A stretch of 64,000 nucleotides of DNA from Thalassospira lohafexi (lineage in GTDB: Bacteria; Pseudomonadota; Alphaproteobacteria; Rhodospirillales; Thalassospiraceae). Positions 45,141-54,304 of the stretch are shown here, piece after piece. The position numbers were made by a program, and so were the translations under genes. Where the stretch lies: assembly GCF_002844275.1 (NCBI RefSeq), contig NZ_NXGX01000009.1:101925-165924 (forward strand), written 5' to 3'. Under the pieces are notes generated by a model. That model had not been told where the DNA came from and ran no database searches. It was given only the letters and a program-made list of their open reading frames with translations. Within the stretch, counting starts at the first letter, position 1. Each line of letters opens with the position of its first letter.

Positions 45141-46853
45141 CTATGACGCCCGAATGTCGCTAAGGAACTTGTCGACCTCGGTGCGCAGATCAACCGACAG
45201 TCCACCAAGTTCGTCGGCAACGGCCAAGACAAGATGGGCAGCCTGATCGGTTTCCGATACGGTGCCACTAACACGTTCGATGTTGGAGCTGACCTCCTGT
45301 GTGCCGATGGCCGCCTGTTCTACATTTTGTGCAATTTCGTCGGTTGCTTCGGACTGTTGCTGAACCGCATCCGAAATGGTGTTGGTCATATCGGTAATCC
45401 GCGTGATCACACTGGCGATATCGCTGATAGAGGTCACCGTTTTACCAGTTTCTTCCTGAATGGCAGCGATCTGGGCGGAGATGTCATCGGTCGCCCGCGC
45501 GGTTTGATTGGCAAGGTTTTTGACCTCAGCGGCGACAACTGCGAACCCCTTGCCAGCTTCGCCAGCACGCGCGGCCTCAATGGTCGCATTCAGGGCAAGA
45601 AGGTTCGTCTGACCGGCAATGTCACTGATCAACTCGACAATTTCACCAATGCGGTTGGCCGCATCCGACAGCCCCGCAACTGTGGCAGATGATTGTTCGG
45701 CTTCGCGCGATGCTTCCTGCGCAACGCGGCTGGATTGCTGAGCCTGTTGACCTATTTCGGAAATTGATGCGGATAAATGATCGGCAGCGTTCGATACAGT
45801 GCGCACATTAACGGTGGCTTCTTCGGACGCGGCGGCGACGGTTGTTGCACTTTTGCTGGCGAGGTCGGCGGCCTGCACCAAACCACGCGCCGTTGTTTGC
45901 ATTTCACCTGCTGAATGCGATACCGCATCGATGATTTTGGCGATCAGACTATCAAAATTCTCAATATGGTGTTCGAGCTTGCCCATGCGTTCTTCGCGGC
46001 GTTGGAATGCGGCGTGTTGTTCGGCCTCCATCTGCTTTTTGGCAATGGCGTTGGTGCGAAACACATCAACCGATTGCGCCATGCGCCCGATTTCATCGCG
46101 GCGGGCCAGGGCATTGATTTCAAAGTCTGTATTGCCATTGGCAAGGGCGGTCATATCGGTGCCAAGGTTGGACAATGGGCCGGTGACGATACGTGACAGC
46201 AAAACGCGCATGCCGATGATGGTGGCAATCGCAATCGCGATTCCGCCGATCAAGATGCCGATCAGGATGCGGTTAGTTTTGGCCTGTTCCGGGGCCACAG
46301 ACAGGCTGGACGACAGGACTGCGATCACATCGCCTTTTTGCGCGTCCATCGCACCATGGCAGCTAAAACAAACTTCGCGGTCCGCCCCCTTGGTCACACC
46401 CAGAACAATCGGCATGGATTTGCGATAGGTCCCATCATCGGTATAGCGACCGATGGTTTTACCGGTTTGGATGGCCTCGATATCAATGGCGTCCCGTGGG
46501 GCTTTGATCGGCTTGTCACCATATTCCTGCATATAGGCGACCGTTGTTGGCCCCCATGCGGACCAAAGTTCGCCGGGGTAATCTTGGTTGCGGCTGTCAA
46601 ACCAGTTGTTGAAAACGTTAATACCAATATCATCAACATCATCGGGGCGGGCCGCCATAACATTGACGATCAGGGCATGAAGCGATGTCAGTTCATTCTG
46701 GCTAAGTTGATCAAGCTTGGCATCCATGGCGCGTTCTTCGACGATGGTCATCATCAAAAGCGCGATGACCACAGTTGTTGTCACACCGAACGCAGACGCC
46801 CACATAAAACGTTTGCGGATGCCCATGGCATTGAAGGCAGACAGAATGCGCAT
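45141..46853 (-). CDS. Methyl-accepting chemotaxis protein with haem-binding-type periplasmic domain
   Basis: The 570-residue protein has a first membrane helix at about residues 18-38, a periplasmic domain to about residue 184, a second helix (185-208), a HAMP domain (to about 262) and a long cytoplasmic signalling domain. The hairpin tip is [23 protein letters not shown]. In the periplasmic domain, CFSCH at residues 152-156 is a c-type haem motif, set in a DUF3365/Tll0287-like sequence ([40 protein letters not shown]). It should sense redox state, oxygen or NO, and signal to CheA. GGGGAAG precedes the ATG at 46853. No CheW or CheA gene is in the window. Confidence 0.88.
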   Translation of the reverse strand: MRILSAFNAMGIRKRFMWASAFGVTTTVVIALLMMTIVEERAMDAKLDQLSQNELTSLHALIVNVMAARPDDVDDIGINVFNNWFDSRNQDYPGELWSAWGPTTVAYMQEYGDKPIKAPRDAIDIEAIQTGKTIGRYTDDGTYRKSMPIVLGVTKGADREVCFSCHGAMDAQKGDVIAVLSSSLSVAPEQAKTNRILIGILIGGIAIAIATIIGMRVLLSRIVTGPLSNLGTDMTALANGNTDFEINALARRDEIGRMAQSVDVFRTNAIAKKQMEAEQHAAFQRREERMGKLEHHIENFDSLIAKIIDAVSHSAGEMQTTARGLVQAADLASKSATTVAAASEEATVNVRTVSNAADHLSASISEIGQQAQQSSRVAQEASREAEQSSATVAGLSDAANRIGEIVELISDIAGQTNLLALNATIEAARAGEAGKGFAVVAAEVKNLANQTARATDDISAQIAAIQEETGKTVTSISDIASVITRITDMTNTISDAVQQQSEATDEIAQNVEQAAIGTQEVSSNIERVSGTVSETDQAAHLVLAVADELGGLSVDLRTEVDKFLSDIRAS

Positions 46854-47107
46854 ATTTCTTCCCCGGGTGGCGGTAACGGACAACCCATGCGGATGCCCCG
46901 CGCGGATTTCCTGTGGTTCATGGTTGGACCGAACATCGTCTGAACGCGGGCTGCGTGCTTTGATGTGCGTCAAGACAAGTTAAAGTCGTTGGGACGAGAC
47001 AGGGTAATCGGCGCATTGATCAGGAAAGGCCGGGCTGGGGCTTGTCAGCTTTACGATCAACAGGCATAACCACGCCAAGAGATACATTCGAAAGACAGGA
47101 CTGTTTG

Positions 47108-47374
47108 ATGACGCTTTCATATAGCGATACGCGCAAAAAACTCGATCAAATCACCGCTGAAATGGTGGGTTTGATCCGGAAATACGATCTTGATGCTGCC
47201 AGTCCGTTTGACGTGATTGCCGTGGCGCGCGCCAAGATTTCAGATGAGCGCGATTACATCCGGTTCCTTGAGCTGTCCCTTGAAGGCCGGATTTACGGCG
47301 AATATGGCGAGGCGTTGCAAAAGCAGATTGATCAGGAAGCCAAGCAGGCAGAGGCCGCCAAAAAGTTGAACTGA
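47108..47374 (+). CDS. Small helical protein of unknown function
   Basis: The 88-residue protein has a charged helical pattern (SDTRKKLDQITAEMVGLIRKYDLDAAS, ISDERDYIRFLELSLEGRIYGEYGEALQKQIDQEAKQAEAAKKLN) with no signal or membrane segment. The ATG at 47108 follows ACAGGACTGTTTG, a modest ribosome site. The frame runs open to 47042, but that part is less protein-like. No family is recognised. A clear terminator follows, so it is transcribed alone. Confidence 0.65.
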   Translation: MTLSYSDTRKKLDQITAEMVGLIRKYDLDAASPFDVIAVARAKISDERDYIRFLELSLEGRIYGEYGEALQKQIDQEAKQAEAAKKLN

Positions 47375-47704
47375 AAGCCAAACCTGTCAGGCATGCGTGA
47401 GCGCGGCTGAAACCAAACATATCGCGAGAGTTTGAAGCGCCTGTTTTCCGTTTGAGAAGACAGGCGTTTTTGGTTTCGCAACGGTTGATAAATGACGGAA
47501 ATATTATAGTCGGCATTGCCCGAAAAGCTGCGGCTTTTGCGATTAAGGCGGGGTGTCACAAAATATTCCCGATGTTGTCACCGTCCTGACGTTGAGAGAC
47601 CGCCAAACACCGATTATATCGCTGCTCTAAGGACGCGGCATCAACGCCCCGTCATTGTTTCGCGAAATATCTCGTGAAACGGCACGAGCAACAGGATGGC
47701 TGAC
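47375..47704. other. Intergenic region with a terminator
   Basis: These 330 bases hold the terminator at 47438-47472 and otherwise no gene or repeat that I can support. Confidence 0.45.
47438..47472 (+). terminator. Terminator of the small helical-protein gene
   Basis: CGCCTGTTTT at 47438-47447 pairs with AAGACAGGCG at 47457-47466 with one G-U pair, then a T run. Confidence 0.8.
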
Positions 47705-47929
47705 ATGAAAAAGAGTTATGTCCAAACTCTGATGGAAGTCGAAAAAGTATTCGGTCAGATCAATGACCATGACTATCGCCTTTACCGCGCGGTATGGGGC
47801 AATCGGCAAGCCGCCGAAACCGGCCTTTCGCGTGGTATACGGGCTGAAATCAGCAAGAAACTTGCCAATGATTTTGTCACGCGACCCAACGCATCTGTAC
47901 CGCGCACGGCAATTGCCCACGCAGCCTGA
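47705..47929 (+). CDS. Small basic protein of unknown function
   Basis: The 74-residue protein opens MKKSYVQTLMEVEKVFGQINDHDYRLYRAVWG and is helical in pattern, with no signal peptide. The ATG at 47705 has AGGA eight bases upstream; an ATG at 47696 is possible. No family is recognised. It could be a small regulatory protein, but nothing shows which. Confidence 0.5.
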   Translation: MKKSYVQTLMEVEKVFGQINDHDYRLYRAVWGNRQAAETGLSRGIRAEISKKLANDFVTRPNASVPRTAIAHAA

Positions 47930-48096
47930 TCACGTGGCAAACATAAACGACCGGATTCAGTAGCGGGCAGGGTGATCGACCTTGCCAAGGCAATCGGTTT
48001 GAGGCATCAAGTGATGCTTATGCAGGGTAAGCTGCGACAATGTTCGTCGTTTATCTCAAAAAGCGTTTTATGCCTGATTGCTAAGCGGAGTTTCCC

Positions 48097-48624
48097 ATGT
48101 CGATTAAGTCGTTGATCCGTACCATTCCCGATTATCCGAAAAAGGGAATTATGTTCCGCGATATCACGACGCTGTTTTCCGATGCGGACGGATTGCGTGA
48201 TGTGATCGACGGTTTCGCCGCCGAATATCAGGATAAAAACATCGACGTGATTGCCGGGATCGAAGCCCGTGGCTTTGTCATTGGTCCGGCAGTTGCCGTT
48301 GCGCTTGGCATCGGGTTTGTCACGGTGCGTAAAAAGGGCAAGCTGCCCGCTGAAACCATCAGTGTCGAATATGATCTGGAATATGGTTCGGATGTGATTG
48401 AAATCCATAAGGATTCCATCAAGCCCGGCCAGCGCGTTTTGATCATGGATGATCTGATTGCCACCGGTGGGACGGCTCTGGGTGCGATTGATCTGGTTGA
48501 AAAGGCCGGTGGTGATGTTGCCGGTTGCGCCTTTATCATTGATTTGCCCGATCTTGGCGGCGCGCAGAAAATCCGCGACCGTGGTGTCGATGAATTCCAT
48601 CTGGTTGAATTCGAAGGCGATTAA
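48097..48624 (+). CDS. apt: Adenine phosphoribosyltransferase
   Basis: The 175-residue protein is Apt, which makes AMP from adenine and PRPP in purine salvage. It has the IRTIPDYPKKGIMFRDITTLFSD opening, VIAGIEARGFVIGPAVAVALG and the PRPP loop RVLIMDDLIATGGTALGAIDL near residues 113-134. It is the usual length. A terminator follows at about 48623-48646, and AAGCGGAG precedes the ATG. Confidence 0.96.
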   Translation: MSIKSLIRTIPDYPKKGIMFRDITTLFSDADGLRDVIDGFAAEYQDKNIDVIAGIEARGFVIGPAVAVALGIGFVTVRKKGKLPAETISVEYDLEYGSDVIEIHKDSIKPGQRVLIMDDLIATGGTALGAIDLVEKAGGDVAGCAFIIDLPDLGGAQKIRDRGVDEFHLVEFEGD

Positions 48625-48646
48625 AACAGGCCTCATTAGGCCGTTT
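48623..48646 (+). terminator. Terminator of apt
   Basis: AGGCCT and AGGCC arms flank a four-base CATT loop, with AAAAC before and GTTTTG after. Confidence 0.65.
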
Positions 48647-48740
48647 TGTCGATTTTTCTGCCGTTTCTCACCGTTTTCGGGTATAATGTTACAGTTGAAT
48701 AAAGTTTAATGCGTTGCCGGTTGCCGGCAGGGATTGGAAA

Positions 48741-49187
48741 ATGGTTGTTGCTGTAAATACACCGCAGGCCGTTACGCAAGTCAGTCAGTACGGGCGACTG
48801 ATGGCTGCTGGCGCGCGCGGTGTGGCAACAGTTGACCGCAACAGTCAGGTCGAAGAATCTTCTCAGCATTTCGGATATAACCCCGACGATGACGGCATTT
48901 TGTTCAATGCCTATGTCGATGGCAAAAACAAACGCCAATCGGGGCAGGGGCATTCTAGCGAGCAAAAAGACCAACGCACAGAACAACGCGGCATGTCGGC
49001 CGCACGCCGTTCCAGTGACAAGGACGGCGCGATTGAACCGCAGGGCGACATTGATTTCGCAAGCCTGCTTGATCCCAGCATTCCGTTCGATCTGTCGTCA
49101 AACAGCGGCACGTCTTTTTACGCCGTGGTGAATGCGGTGGTACATGGTGCGGGCTATCGCGGGACGCATCTTGATACGTCTGTCTGA
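48741..49187 (+). CDS. Hypothetical protein
   Basis: The 148-residue protein is hydrophilic, with a basic, Gln-rich middle (DGKNKRQSGQGHSSEQKDQRTEQRG) and a less charged C-terminus that ends HGAGYRGTHLDTSV. It has no signal peptide or membrane helix, and no family is recognised. A start at 48741 has AGGGA upstream. Its position after apt, across a terminator, gives no functional hint. Confidence 0.5.
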   Translation: MVVAVNTPQAVTQVSQYGRLMAAGARGVATVDRNSQVEESSQHFGYNPDDDGILFNAYVDGKNKRQSGQGHSSEQKDQRTEQRGMSAARRSSDKDGAIEPQGDIDFASLLDPSIPFDLSSNSGTSFYAVVNAVVHGAGYRGTHLDTSV

Positions 49188-49312
49188 TCGCTGTTTGGCA
49201 AAACAATCATCATTCAAAATTTCGAAAAATGGGCTGGTGGGTGCTTGTTGGTGTCTGCCATAGGCCGTATGATTGCCCATCGTTAATTCTTAGTCAGACC
49301 ATCGGACGCAGC

Positions 49313-49855
49313 ATGAAGAACAAGCCGGTTCTCAATACGGTTTTCGAAGCAGCATTCAGGCTTATCGATCATGCGCTGAATGATAACGAATATCTGCAGC
49401 CGCAAAAGCTGCACCGGCTTTTGTATCTGGCGCAAGCCTATTACGGGGCGAATTACCACGGCAACATGCTGATGCCCGCCATCTTTGTCGCCGAGGAGTT
49501 CGGTCCGGTTGAACCAAACCTTTATGCCGTGATGGAAGAATGCCGCCCCGATGTGCGGCTTAAACCGGTTGATCCGAAAACATCGCATTTCATCGAAAGC
49601 ATCTGGGCACAATTTGGCCACCACACGGTCGAACATCTCAGCATGACGGTCTGTAACCATCCGCCCTATACCAAGGCCTACAAGGCGGGTACAGGGACCA
49701 TCATCCCCTATCAGGAACTGGTCGATTTCTATGCGTCGGTTCGCAAATCTGCAACCACACCAGAAGCCAAGGAAGTCGTGCGCCCGCGTGTCATGCAGTC
49801 GCACAAGGGCAAGCCGGTCGCGACAACGGACTGGTTGCCGCGCCGTCTGAAATAG
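49313..49855 (+). CDS. Panacea-domain (DUF4065, SocA-like) protein
   Basis: The 180-residue protein has the Panacea/DUF4065 pattern: FEAAFRLIDHALNDNEYLQPQKLHRLLYLAQAYYGANY, then a short AEEFGPVEPNLYAVM segment. In Caulobacter SocA, this domain forms an antitoxin that delivers the SocB toxin to ClpXP, and many Panacea genes pair with a toxin. No partner is seen next to this gene. The next gene lies on the opposite strand. It could be a solitary adaptor or phage-derived protein. The frame is open from 49229, but the ATG at 49313 matches the family start. Confidence 0.75.
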   Translation: MKNKPVLNTVFEAAFRLIDHALNDNEYLQPQKLHRLLYLAQAYYGANYHGNMLMPAIFVAEEFGPVEPNLYAVMEECRPDVRLKPVDPKTSHFIESIWAQFGHHTVEHLSMTVCNHPPYTKAYKAGTGTIIPYQELVDFYASVRKSATTPEAKEVVRPRVMQSHKGKPVATTDWLPRRLK

Positions 49856-49907
49856 TCGGTGAGATGGTCCTAAAACCTACGGGACGAGGGGAACTCGATC
49901 TTGTGCG

Positions 49908-50996
49908 TTACTGACCCATTTTAAGGTCATCGCACGGATTTCCGCGCACAATATCATTGGTAAACCACATGAAATCAATCGCATCAGACGGCCCAAACCG
50001 TAGTGCGTAATCTTCAATGTTGCTGGGATCGTCACTTGGGTCATCGGCCTCGATAAGGCTGACAACTGCGATATCCTGATCGGTCAGGTTCGTATCAAAC
50101 CGGCGTAGATGCCATGGGGCGGCGATGCCACGGCGGACATGCATTGCACCGGCAATCAGATAGGCGCCATCTGTGGTGTCACTGTTCGCTGCATCATACA
50201 TCGCACGCGCAAGCGATGCATCGCGGGCAAATTGCACGGTTGAAAAGGCAGGAAGCATTGATTTTGGCAACGTGTCGCAATGTCCCTCGGCGATTTCCTG
50301 ATCAAGCAGAACCTGAATGTCTGCGGGAATATCAGGAAGCGAAAGATCCTTTGCCAAATTATCTGGCAGGGCCGAAACACCATCGGCAATCATTGGTCGC
50401 AAAATATCATCCGGCAGGTTGCCCGCCACCATTGCCAGATCATTGTTGCGTGCGGCTTGCGCAATCGGGGCGTAATCCTGCCAGGATGGCCAGCCGCGAT
50501 CTTCCCACGTCATGGCCAGACCGAGATCCGCCACAGTCAAATCGTGCCAGTTTTGGTCAAGGGAAGCCTGCTGATCACGGGTGAACATTTCCCAAACGAC
50601 CGCACGATGGCGATTGCCCGATTTGCTCAGCGCATCAATCAGTTCAGCCTGATGGTGATGGTGGATCGGGTTGTCATGCTTTTCCCCGATCAGGACATAT
50701 TTGGCGTCGCCAATGCGCCGGACCAGTTCGCCGAGCATGATATATTCCCCGGCCCGAACATCAAAAATCAAACCCGGTGCCGGGGGAAGCGGGCTGACAT
50801 CGGTAACCGCTATGTTAGCGCTAACATCGTTTGTTTTGGCCGGATCATTCGCAAGGGCTTCATCGGCTTTTACCGTCGGACTAAGCAAAATTGCGGTGGT
50901 TACAATTCCAGTGACAACGCCCAATCGGCGTGCGGCAATTGGGCCGCATAAGGATATCAATTTGTATGCTGGTGTTGTCAGTCGCAATGGCGTCAC
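49908..50996 (-). CDS. ChaN-family haem-binding-type protein, secreted
   Basis: The 362-residue protein has a membrane-type N-terminus (hydrophobic residues about 24-42, possible cleavage near VKA-DEA) and a ChaN domain. The conserved YVLIGEKHDNPIHHHHQAELIDAL segment near residue 105 and VWEMFTRDQQASLD, WEDRGWPSWQDYAPI and LIAGAMHVRRGI are visible. ChaN-type proteins bind haem with two His side chains in some bacteria and are tied to iron uptake, but no haem-uptake gene is nearby. A GTG start at 50996 has GGGGAT upstream. Confidence 0.85.
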   Translation of the reverse strand: MTPLRLTTPAYKLISLCGPIAARRLGVVTGIVTTAILLSPTVKADEALANDPAKTNDVSANIAVTDVSPLPPAPGLIFDVRAGEYIMLGELVRRIGDAKYVLIGEKHDNPIHHHHQAELIDALSKSGNRHRAVVWEMFTRDQQASLDQNWHDLTVADLGLAMTWEDRGWPSWQDYAPIAQAARNNDLAMVAGNLPDDILRPMIADGVSALPDNLAKDLSLPDIPADIQVLLDQEIAEGHCDTLPKSMLPAFSTVQFARDASLARAMYDAANSDTTDGAYLIAGAMHVRRGIAAPWHLRRFDTNLTDQDIAVVSLIEADDPSDDPSNIEDYALRFGPSDAIDFMWFTNDIVRGNPCDDLKMGQ

Positions 50997-51027
50997 AGGC
51001 AGATCCCCGATGATGGAACAATAAGGC

Positions 51028-52182
51028 TTATTTGCTTAAGGTCAGAGCTGTTTCGATGTCGTTAACAAGGTCATCGCCGTTTTCGATGCCAACCGACAGC
51101 CGCAACAGATCATCAGGTACCGGACTGGTTGGGCCTTCGACAGATGCGCGGTGTTCAATCAGGCTTTCAACCCCGCCAAGCGATGTGGCGCGTTTGAACA
51201 GTTTGCACTGGTTGTGGAAATCAACAGCCCGTTTGCCGCCGCCCTTTACCCGGATTGACAACATGCCGCCAAAGCCACCAGTCATCTGCTTTTTCGCGAT
51301 GTCATGGCCGATGTGGCTTTCAAGGCCGGGATACTGGATCTGTTCGATTTCCGGATGGTTTTCAAAATGTTTGGCAATCGCCATGGCATTGGCCGAGGCC
51401 CGTTCGACCCGGATCGAAAGGGTGCGCATGCCGCGCAGCAACAACCACGTTTCAAATACGCCCAGAACCGCACCACCTGATGCGTGTTGCTTACACACAC
51501 GTTGCCAGAATTCGCTGTCCTTGGCGGTGGTCAGGCTTCCGGCCAAAACGTCGCTATGACCGTTCAGATATTTGGTCGCCGAATGCATGACGATATCCGC
51601 GCCAAAATCAATCGGGCGGGTCAAAAGCGGGGTGGCCACCGTGTTATCAACCACGACCTGCGCGCCAGCCGCATGGGCAACCTCGGCAACGGCGGCGATA
51701 TCGGTGATCTGCCAGTCTGGATTTGCCGGGGTTTCAAGCCAGACCATTTTGGTTTTGCCAGCGACAATGTGCCTGGCCCAATCGGCGGTGTCGCCGTTAT
51801 CGACAAAATCAAATGTCAGTCCAGTACGCACACCACTGTCGAGCATAAAGCTGCGCAGTGCCCAATACATGACCTTGGGGGCAACAACATGATCACCGGG
51901 ATTAAGTGCGTGCAATACTGCAACGGCGGCTGCCATGCCCGATGCAAACAGGCGGGTTTCAGTGCCACCTTCAAGTGCGTTTAAAACCGCACTTGTCTGA
52001 TCATATGTTGGGTTGTCGGCACGGGTATAGCACCGCCCGTCATGGTAACTCAGGTCCGTATTCCGTTCGAAGGTGGTCGACGGATACAGCGGTGGGGTGA
52101 CAGATTTAGTGGCGTCATCTACCCAGCCCAGCGCCTGTGCTGTGATGGTGGCAGGAGACTGTTTTTTTGTCTGATCAGACAT
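51028..52182 (-). CDS. metC: Cystathionine beta-lyase
   Basis: The 384-residue protein is a PLP enzyme of the Cys/Met family. It has RCYTRADNPTYDQTSAVLNALEGG, YWALRSFMLDSGVRTGLTFDFVDN and the PLP Lys in HSATKYLNGHSDVLAGSL near residue 208. Cystathionine beta-lyase cleaves cystathionine to homocysteine for methionine synthesis. Related gamma-synthases or O-acetylhomoserine enzymes share the fold, but this branch is most like MetC. The ATG at 52182 is chosen; the frame is open to 52284. It is divergent from the oxidoreductase gene. Confidence 0.87.
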   Translation of the reverse strand: MSDQTKKQSPATITAQALGWVDDATKSVTPPLYPSTTFERNTDLSYHDGRCYTRADNPTYDQTSAVLNALEGGTETRLFASGMAAAVAVLHALNPGDHVVAPKVMYWALRSFMLDSGVRTGLTFDFVDNGDTADWARHIVAGKTKMVWLETPANPDWQITDIAAVAEVAHAAGAQVVVDNTVATPLLTRPIDFGADIVMHSATKYLNGHSDVLAGSLTTAKDSEFWQRVCKQHASGGAVLGVFETWLLLRGMRTLSIRVERASANAMAIAKHFENHPEIEQIQYPGLESHIGHDIAKKQMTGGFGGMLSIRVKGGGKRAVDFHNQCKLFKRATSLGGVESLIEHRASVEGPTSPVPDDLLRLSVGIENGDDLVNDIETALTLSK

Positions 52183-52284
52183 GGTGGCACCTGATTTTGT
52201 TGAGATTTGTTGGCGCGCAACATAACTTGGTTCGCGCCACACACCAAACCGAAAACCATCTGAAACCCGATTAAAAGGCCCCAC

Positions 52285-53598
52285 ATGACGCAGTACCCTG
52301 AAATTGACTTACCCAAAGAATGTGACGTCGTTGTGATCGGCGGCGGTATTCATGGCGCATCAAGTGCCTATTACCTGACTAAGGCGGGTATGAAGGTTGT
52401 TCTTCTGGAAAAGGACACGATTGCATCGCACCAGTCCGGGCGGGCATGGGGGTTTGTCCGCCAACAAGGGCGTGATCCGGTTGAAATGCCATTGATGATG
52501 GCCTGTAACCGCATCTGGCAGGGGCTGGAAAAGGAATTGAATGCCGATCTGGAATGGCGGCAGGGCGGGGTTCTTTTTGTTGCGCGTGATGGTTCTGAAA
52601 TGGCCGAGTACGAACAATGGATCGAAGACACCAAGGGATTTGGTGTTGAGACACAGGTTCTTGATGCCAAAGGGATCGCGAAAATCACGCCGGGCATCAC
52701 AACACCGGGGGTGGGTGGGATTTATACCCCGTCCGATGGACAGGCCGAGCCGAAAAAAGCCGCACCCGCCATTGCCAAACGGGCATCTGAACTGGGGGCC
52801 GTCATCGCCGAGGGATGCGGCGCCCTTTCGATTGAAACCCAAGGTGGTGCCATCAGTTCGGTTGTGTCTGAACGTGGCGAGATCAAATGCAAATACGTGA
52901 TCTGTGCCGCCGGGGCCGCCACCCATAAATTCGTTGCCAAACTGGGCCGTCGTTTGCCCCAGCAAACTACGCGCGGGACAGTTATTCGCACCACCCCGGT
53001 ACCCGATATTTCGGCTGCTGGAACCTTGGCGGCGGGCCTTGCATTCCGTCAACGCACCGACGGGTCGATGAATATCGCCGATGAATTCATGACCGATATT
53101 GATCTGACTTTGGGCCGGTTTAAATTCGCGCGCGATTTTGCGCCGGGACTGTTTGATAATTGGGCGACGTTCAAGTTTCACCTCAATAAACGGTTCTTTG
53201 ACGATCTGGTTGATCGCATGCCGGGATCGGACGCCTCGAAACAACCAACCATCGGACGGCGCACCAATCAGGCCGAGCCTTATAAAGTGCGGGTCAGCAA
53301 TGCAATGGCCAACCTGCAAAAGGTTTTCCCGCAGATCAAACAGGTCGGCATCGTCGACACATGGGCCGGTGATATTGATGTTACTCCCGACGCCGTGCCG
53401 GTGATTGATCAGTTCGACAATCCCAAGCATTTCTTTGTCGCAACCGGCTTCTCCGGCCATGGATTTGCCATGGGGCCGGTGGTGGGTAAGGTACTGGCAG
53501 ACTGGATCACCACCGGACAACCATCGATCACACTGGCCGGGATGGAACTTTCACGGTTTGAAGACGGATCGGTTCGGCGGCCACGCTCGCGGGTTTGA
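52285..53598 (+). CDS. FAD-dependent oxidoreductase (DAO/DadA-like)
   Basis: The 437-residue protein has the N-terminal FAD loop CDVVVIGGGIHGASSAYYLTKAGMKVVLLEKD and a C-terminal PVIDQFDNPKHFFVATGFSGHGFAMGPVVGKVLADWITTG segment. These are typical of D-amino-acid dehydrogenase and sarcosine/glycine oxidase-type DAO enzymes. It should oxidise an amine or amino acid and pass electrons on. The substrate is unclear. It starts 102 bases from metC on the opposite strand, so the two may share a control region. Confidence 0.85.
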   Translation: MTQYPEIDLPKECDVVVIGGGIHGASSAYYLTKAGMKVVLLEKDTIASHQSGRAWGFVRQQGRDPVEMPLMMACNRIWQGLEKELNADLEWRQGGVLFVARDGSEMAEYEQWIEDTKGFGVETQVLDAKGIAKITPGITTPGVGGIYTPSDGQAEPKKAAPAIAKRASELGAVIAEGCGALSIETQGGAISSVVSERGEIKCKYVICAAGAATHKFVAKLGRRLPQQTTRGTVIRTTPVPDISAAGTLAAGLAFRQRTDGSMNIADEFMTDIDLTLGRFKFARDFAPGLFDNWATFKFHLNKRFFDDLVDRMPGSDASKQPTIGRRTNQAEPYKVRVSNAMANLQKVFPQIKQVGIVDTWAGDIDVTPDAVPVIDQFDNPKHFFVATGFSGHGFAMGPVVGKVLADWITTGQPSITLAGMELSRFEDGSVRRPRSRV

Positions 53599-53664
53599 TA
53601 ATTGAGCTTTGGAATAAGACAACCTGCAAGCTGATCAATTATGTCCGCCCAGGATACTTCGGCT

Positions 53665-53702
53665 AAGGCCGGCATCGCCTTTGGGTGTTGCCGGTCTTTT
53701 CA
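53665..53702 (+). terminator. Terminator after the DAO gene
   Basis: GGCCGGCA pairs with TGCCGGTC (one G-U) and is followed by CTTTT. It ends the DAO transcript ahead of the two-gene cassette. Confidence 0.6.
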
Positions 53703-53779
53703 CAGACGGTTGCTGCTTTCGTCATTCAGGTGCAGGTCGCTCCGTGGTCCTGCCCGATGAAGCATGAATGAGGCAGGCA

Positions 53780-54304
53780 ATGGCACTTGATCCCGATCTT
53801 CAAAACAGTATTCAGGCTGCATTGCAAAATGTTGACGATGTCAGCAAAACCATTCTGGCGCGTCGGGACTTAAGTGACGTAAAGCCAGGCGATGATGTGG
53901 TGACGACCGCTATGGTCCTGGAAAAGGAACTGAATGCGGTCCTTGTGGCAAAGAGCATGACGTCACCGATGGCGGGTAGCATTGAAAAATCCATCGCTGC
54001 GATTTCGCCGGGACTGGGACAGCTTCATATCAGTGAAGCGAAAATGAGTGCCAAGACAGGACAGCTCAATACATCGAAAAAAGTCTCAACAGAGGTCAGT
54101 ACGGCATTCTCTGTTCTGTTGAAGAAAACCCTGACAAGCCTGAATACGGTGGATGCACTTATCAAGCTCCAGTCTCCATCTCCATCTCCATCTCCATCCA
54201 AAAGTGCTGCTGGGGACTATCGCAAGGCAATCATGGCGGAGCTTGGAACGCTTAAGCAGTCGCAGACGAAAGTCACCCTAAAGCCGCTTACGAGGGCAGG
54301 TTAA
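53780..54304 (+). CDS. Unknown helical protein with a Ser-Pro repeat
   Basis: The 174-residue protein is rich in Ala, Ser, Thr, Leu and Lys, with long helix-like stretches (residues 1-130). It lacks a signal peptide or membrane segment. A SPSPSPSPS hinge near residues 131-141 is encoded by a hexanucleotide repeat. The C-terminal 30 residues form another helix (DYRKAIMAELGTLKQSQTKVTL). The ATG at 53780 has AGG six bases upstream; an ATG at 53768 is possible. It overlaps the next gene by one base. No family is recognised. Confidence 0.65.
   Translation: MALDPDLQNSIQAALQNVDDVSKTILARRDLSDVKPGDDVVTTAMVLEKELNAVLVAKSMTSPMAGSIEKSIAAISPGLGQLHISEAKMSAKTGQLNTSKKVSTEVSTAFSVLLKKTLTSLNTVDALIKLQSPSPSPSPSKSAAGDYRKAIMAELGTLKQSQTKVTLKPLTRAG
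54173..54196 (+). repeat. In-frame hexanucleotide tandem repeat
   Basis: Four copies of TCTCCA run from 54173 to 54196 inside the helical-protein gene and encode Ser-Pro units. Changes in copy number would keep the frame and alter the hinge length. Confidence 0.75.

Noticed and set aside
52360..53520. 386-residue minus-strand frame
   Set aside because: It is antisense to the DAO oxidoreductase gene, which has clear FAD motifs; the composition of the minus-strand frame is that of a shadow.
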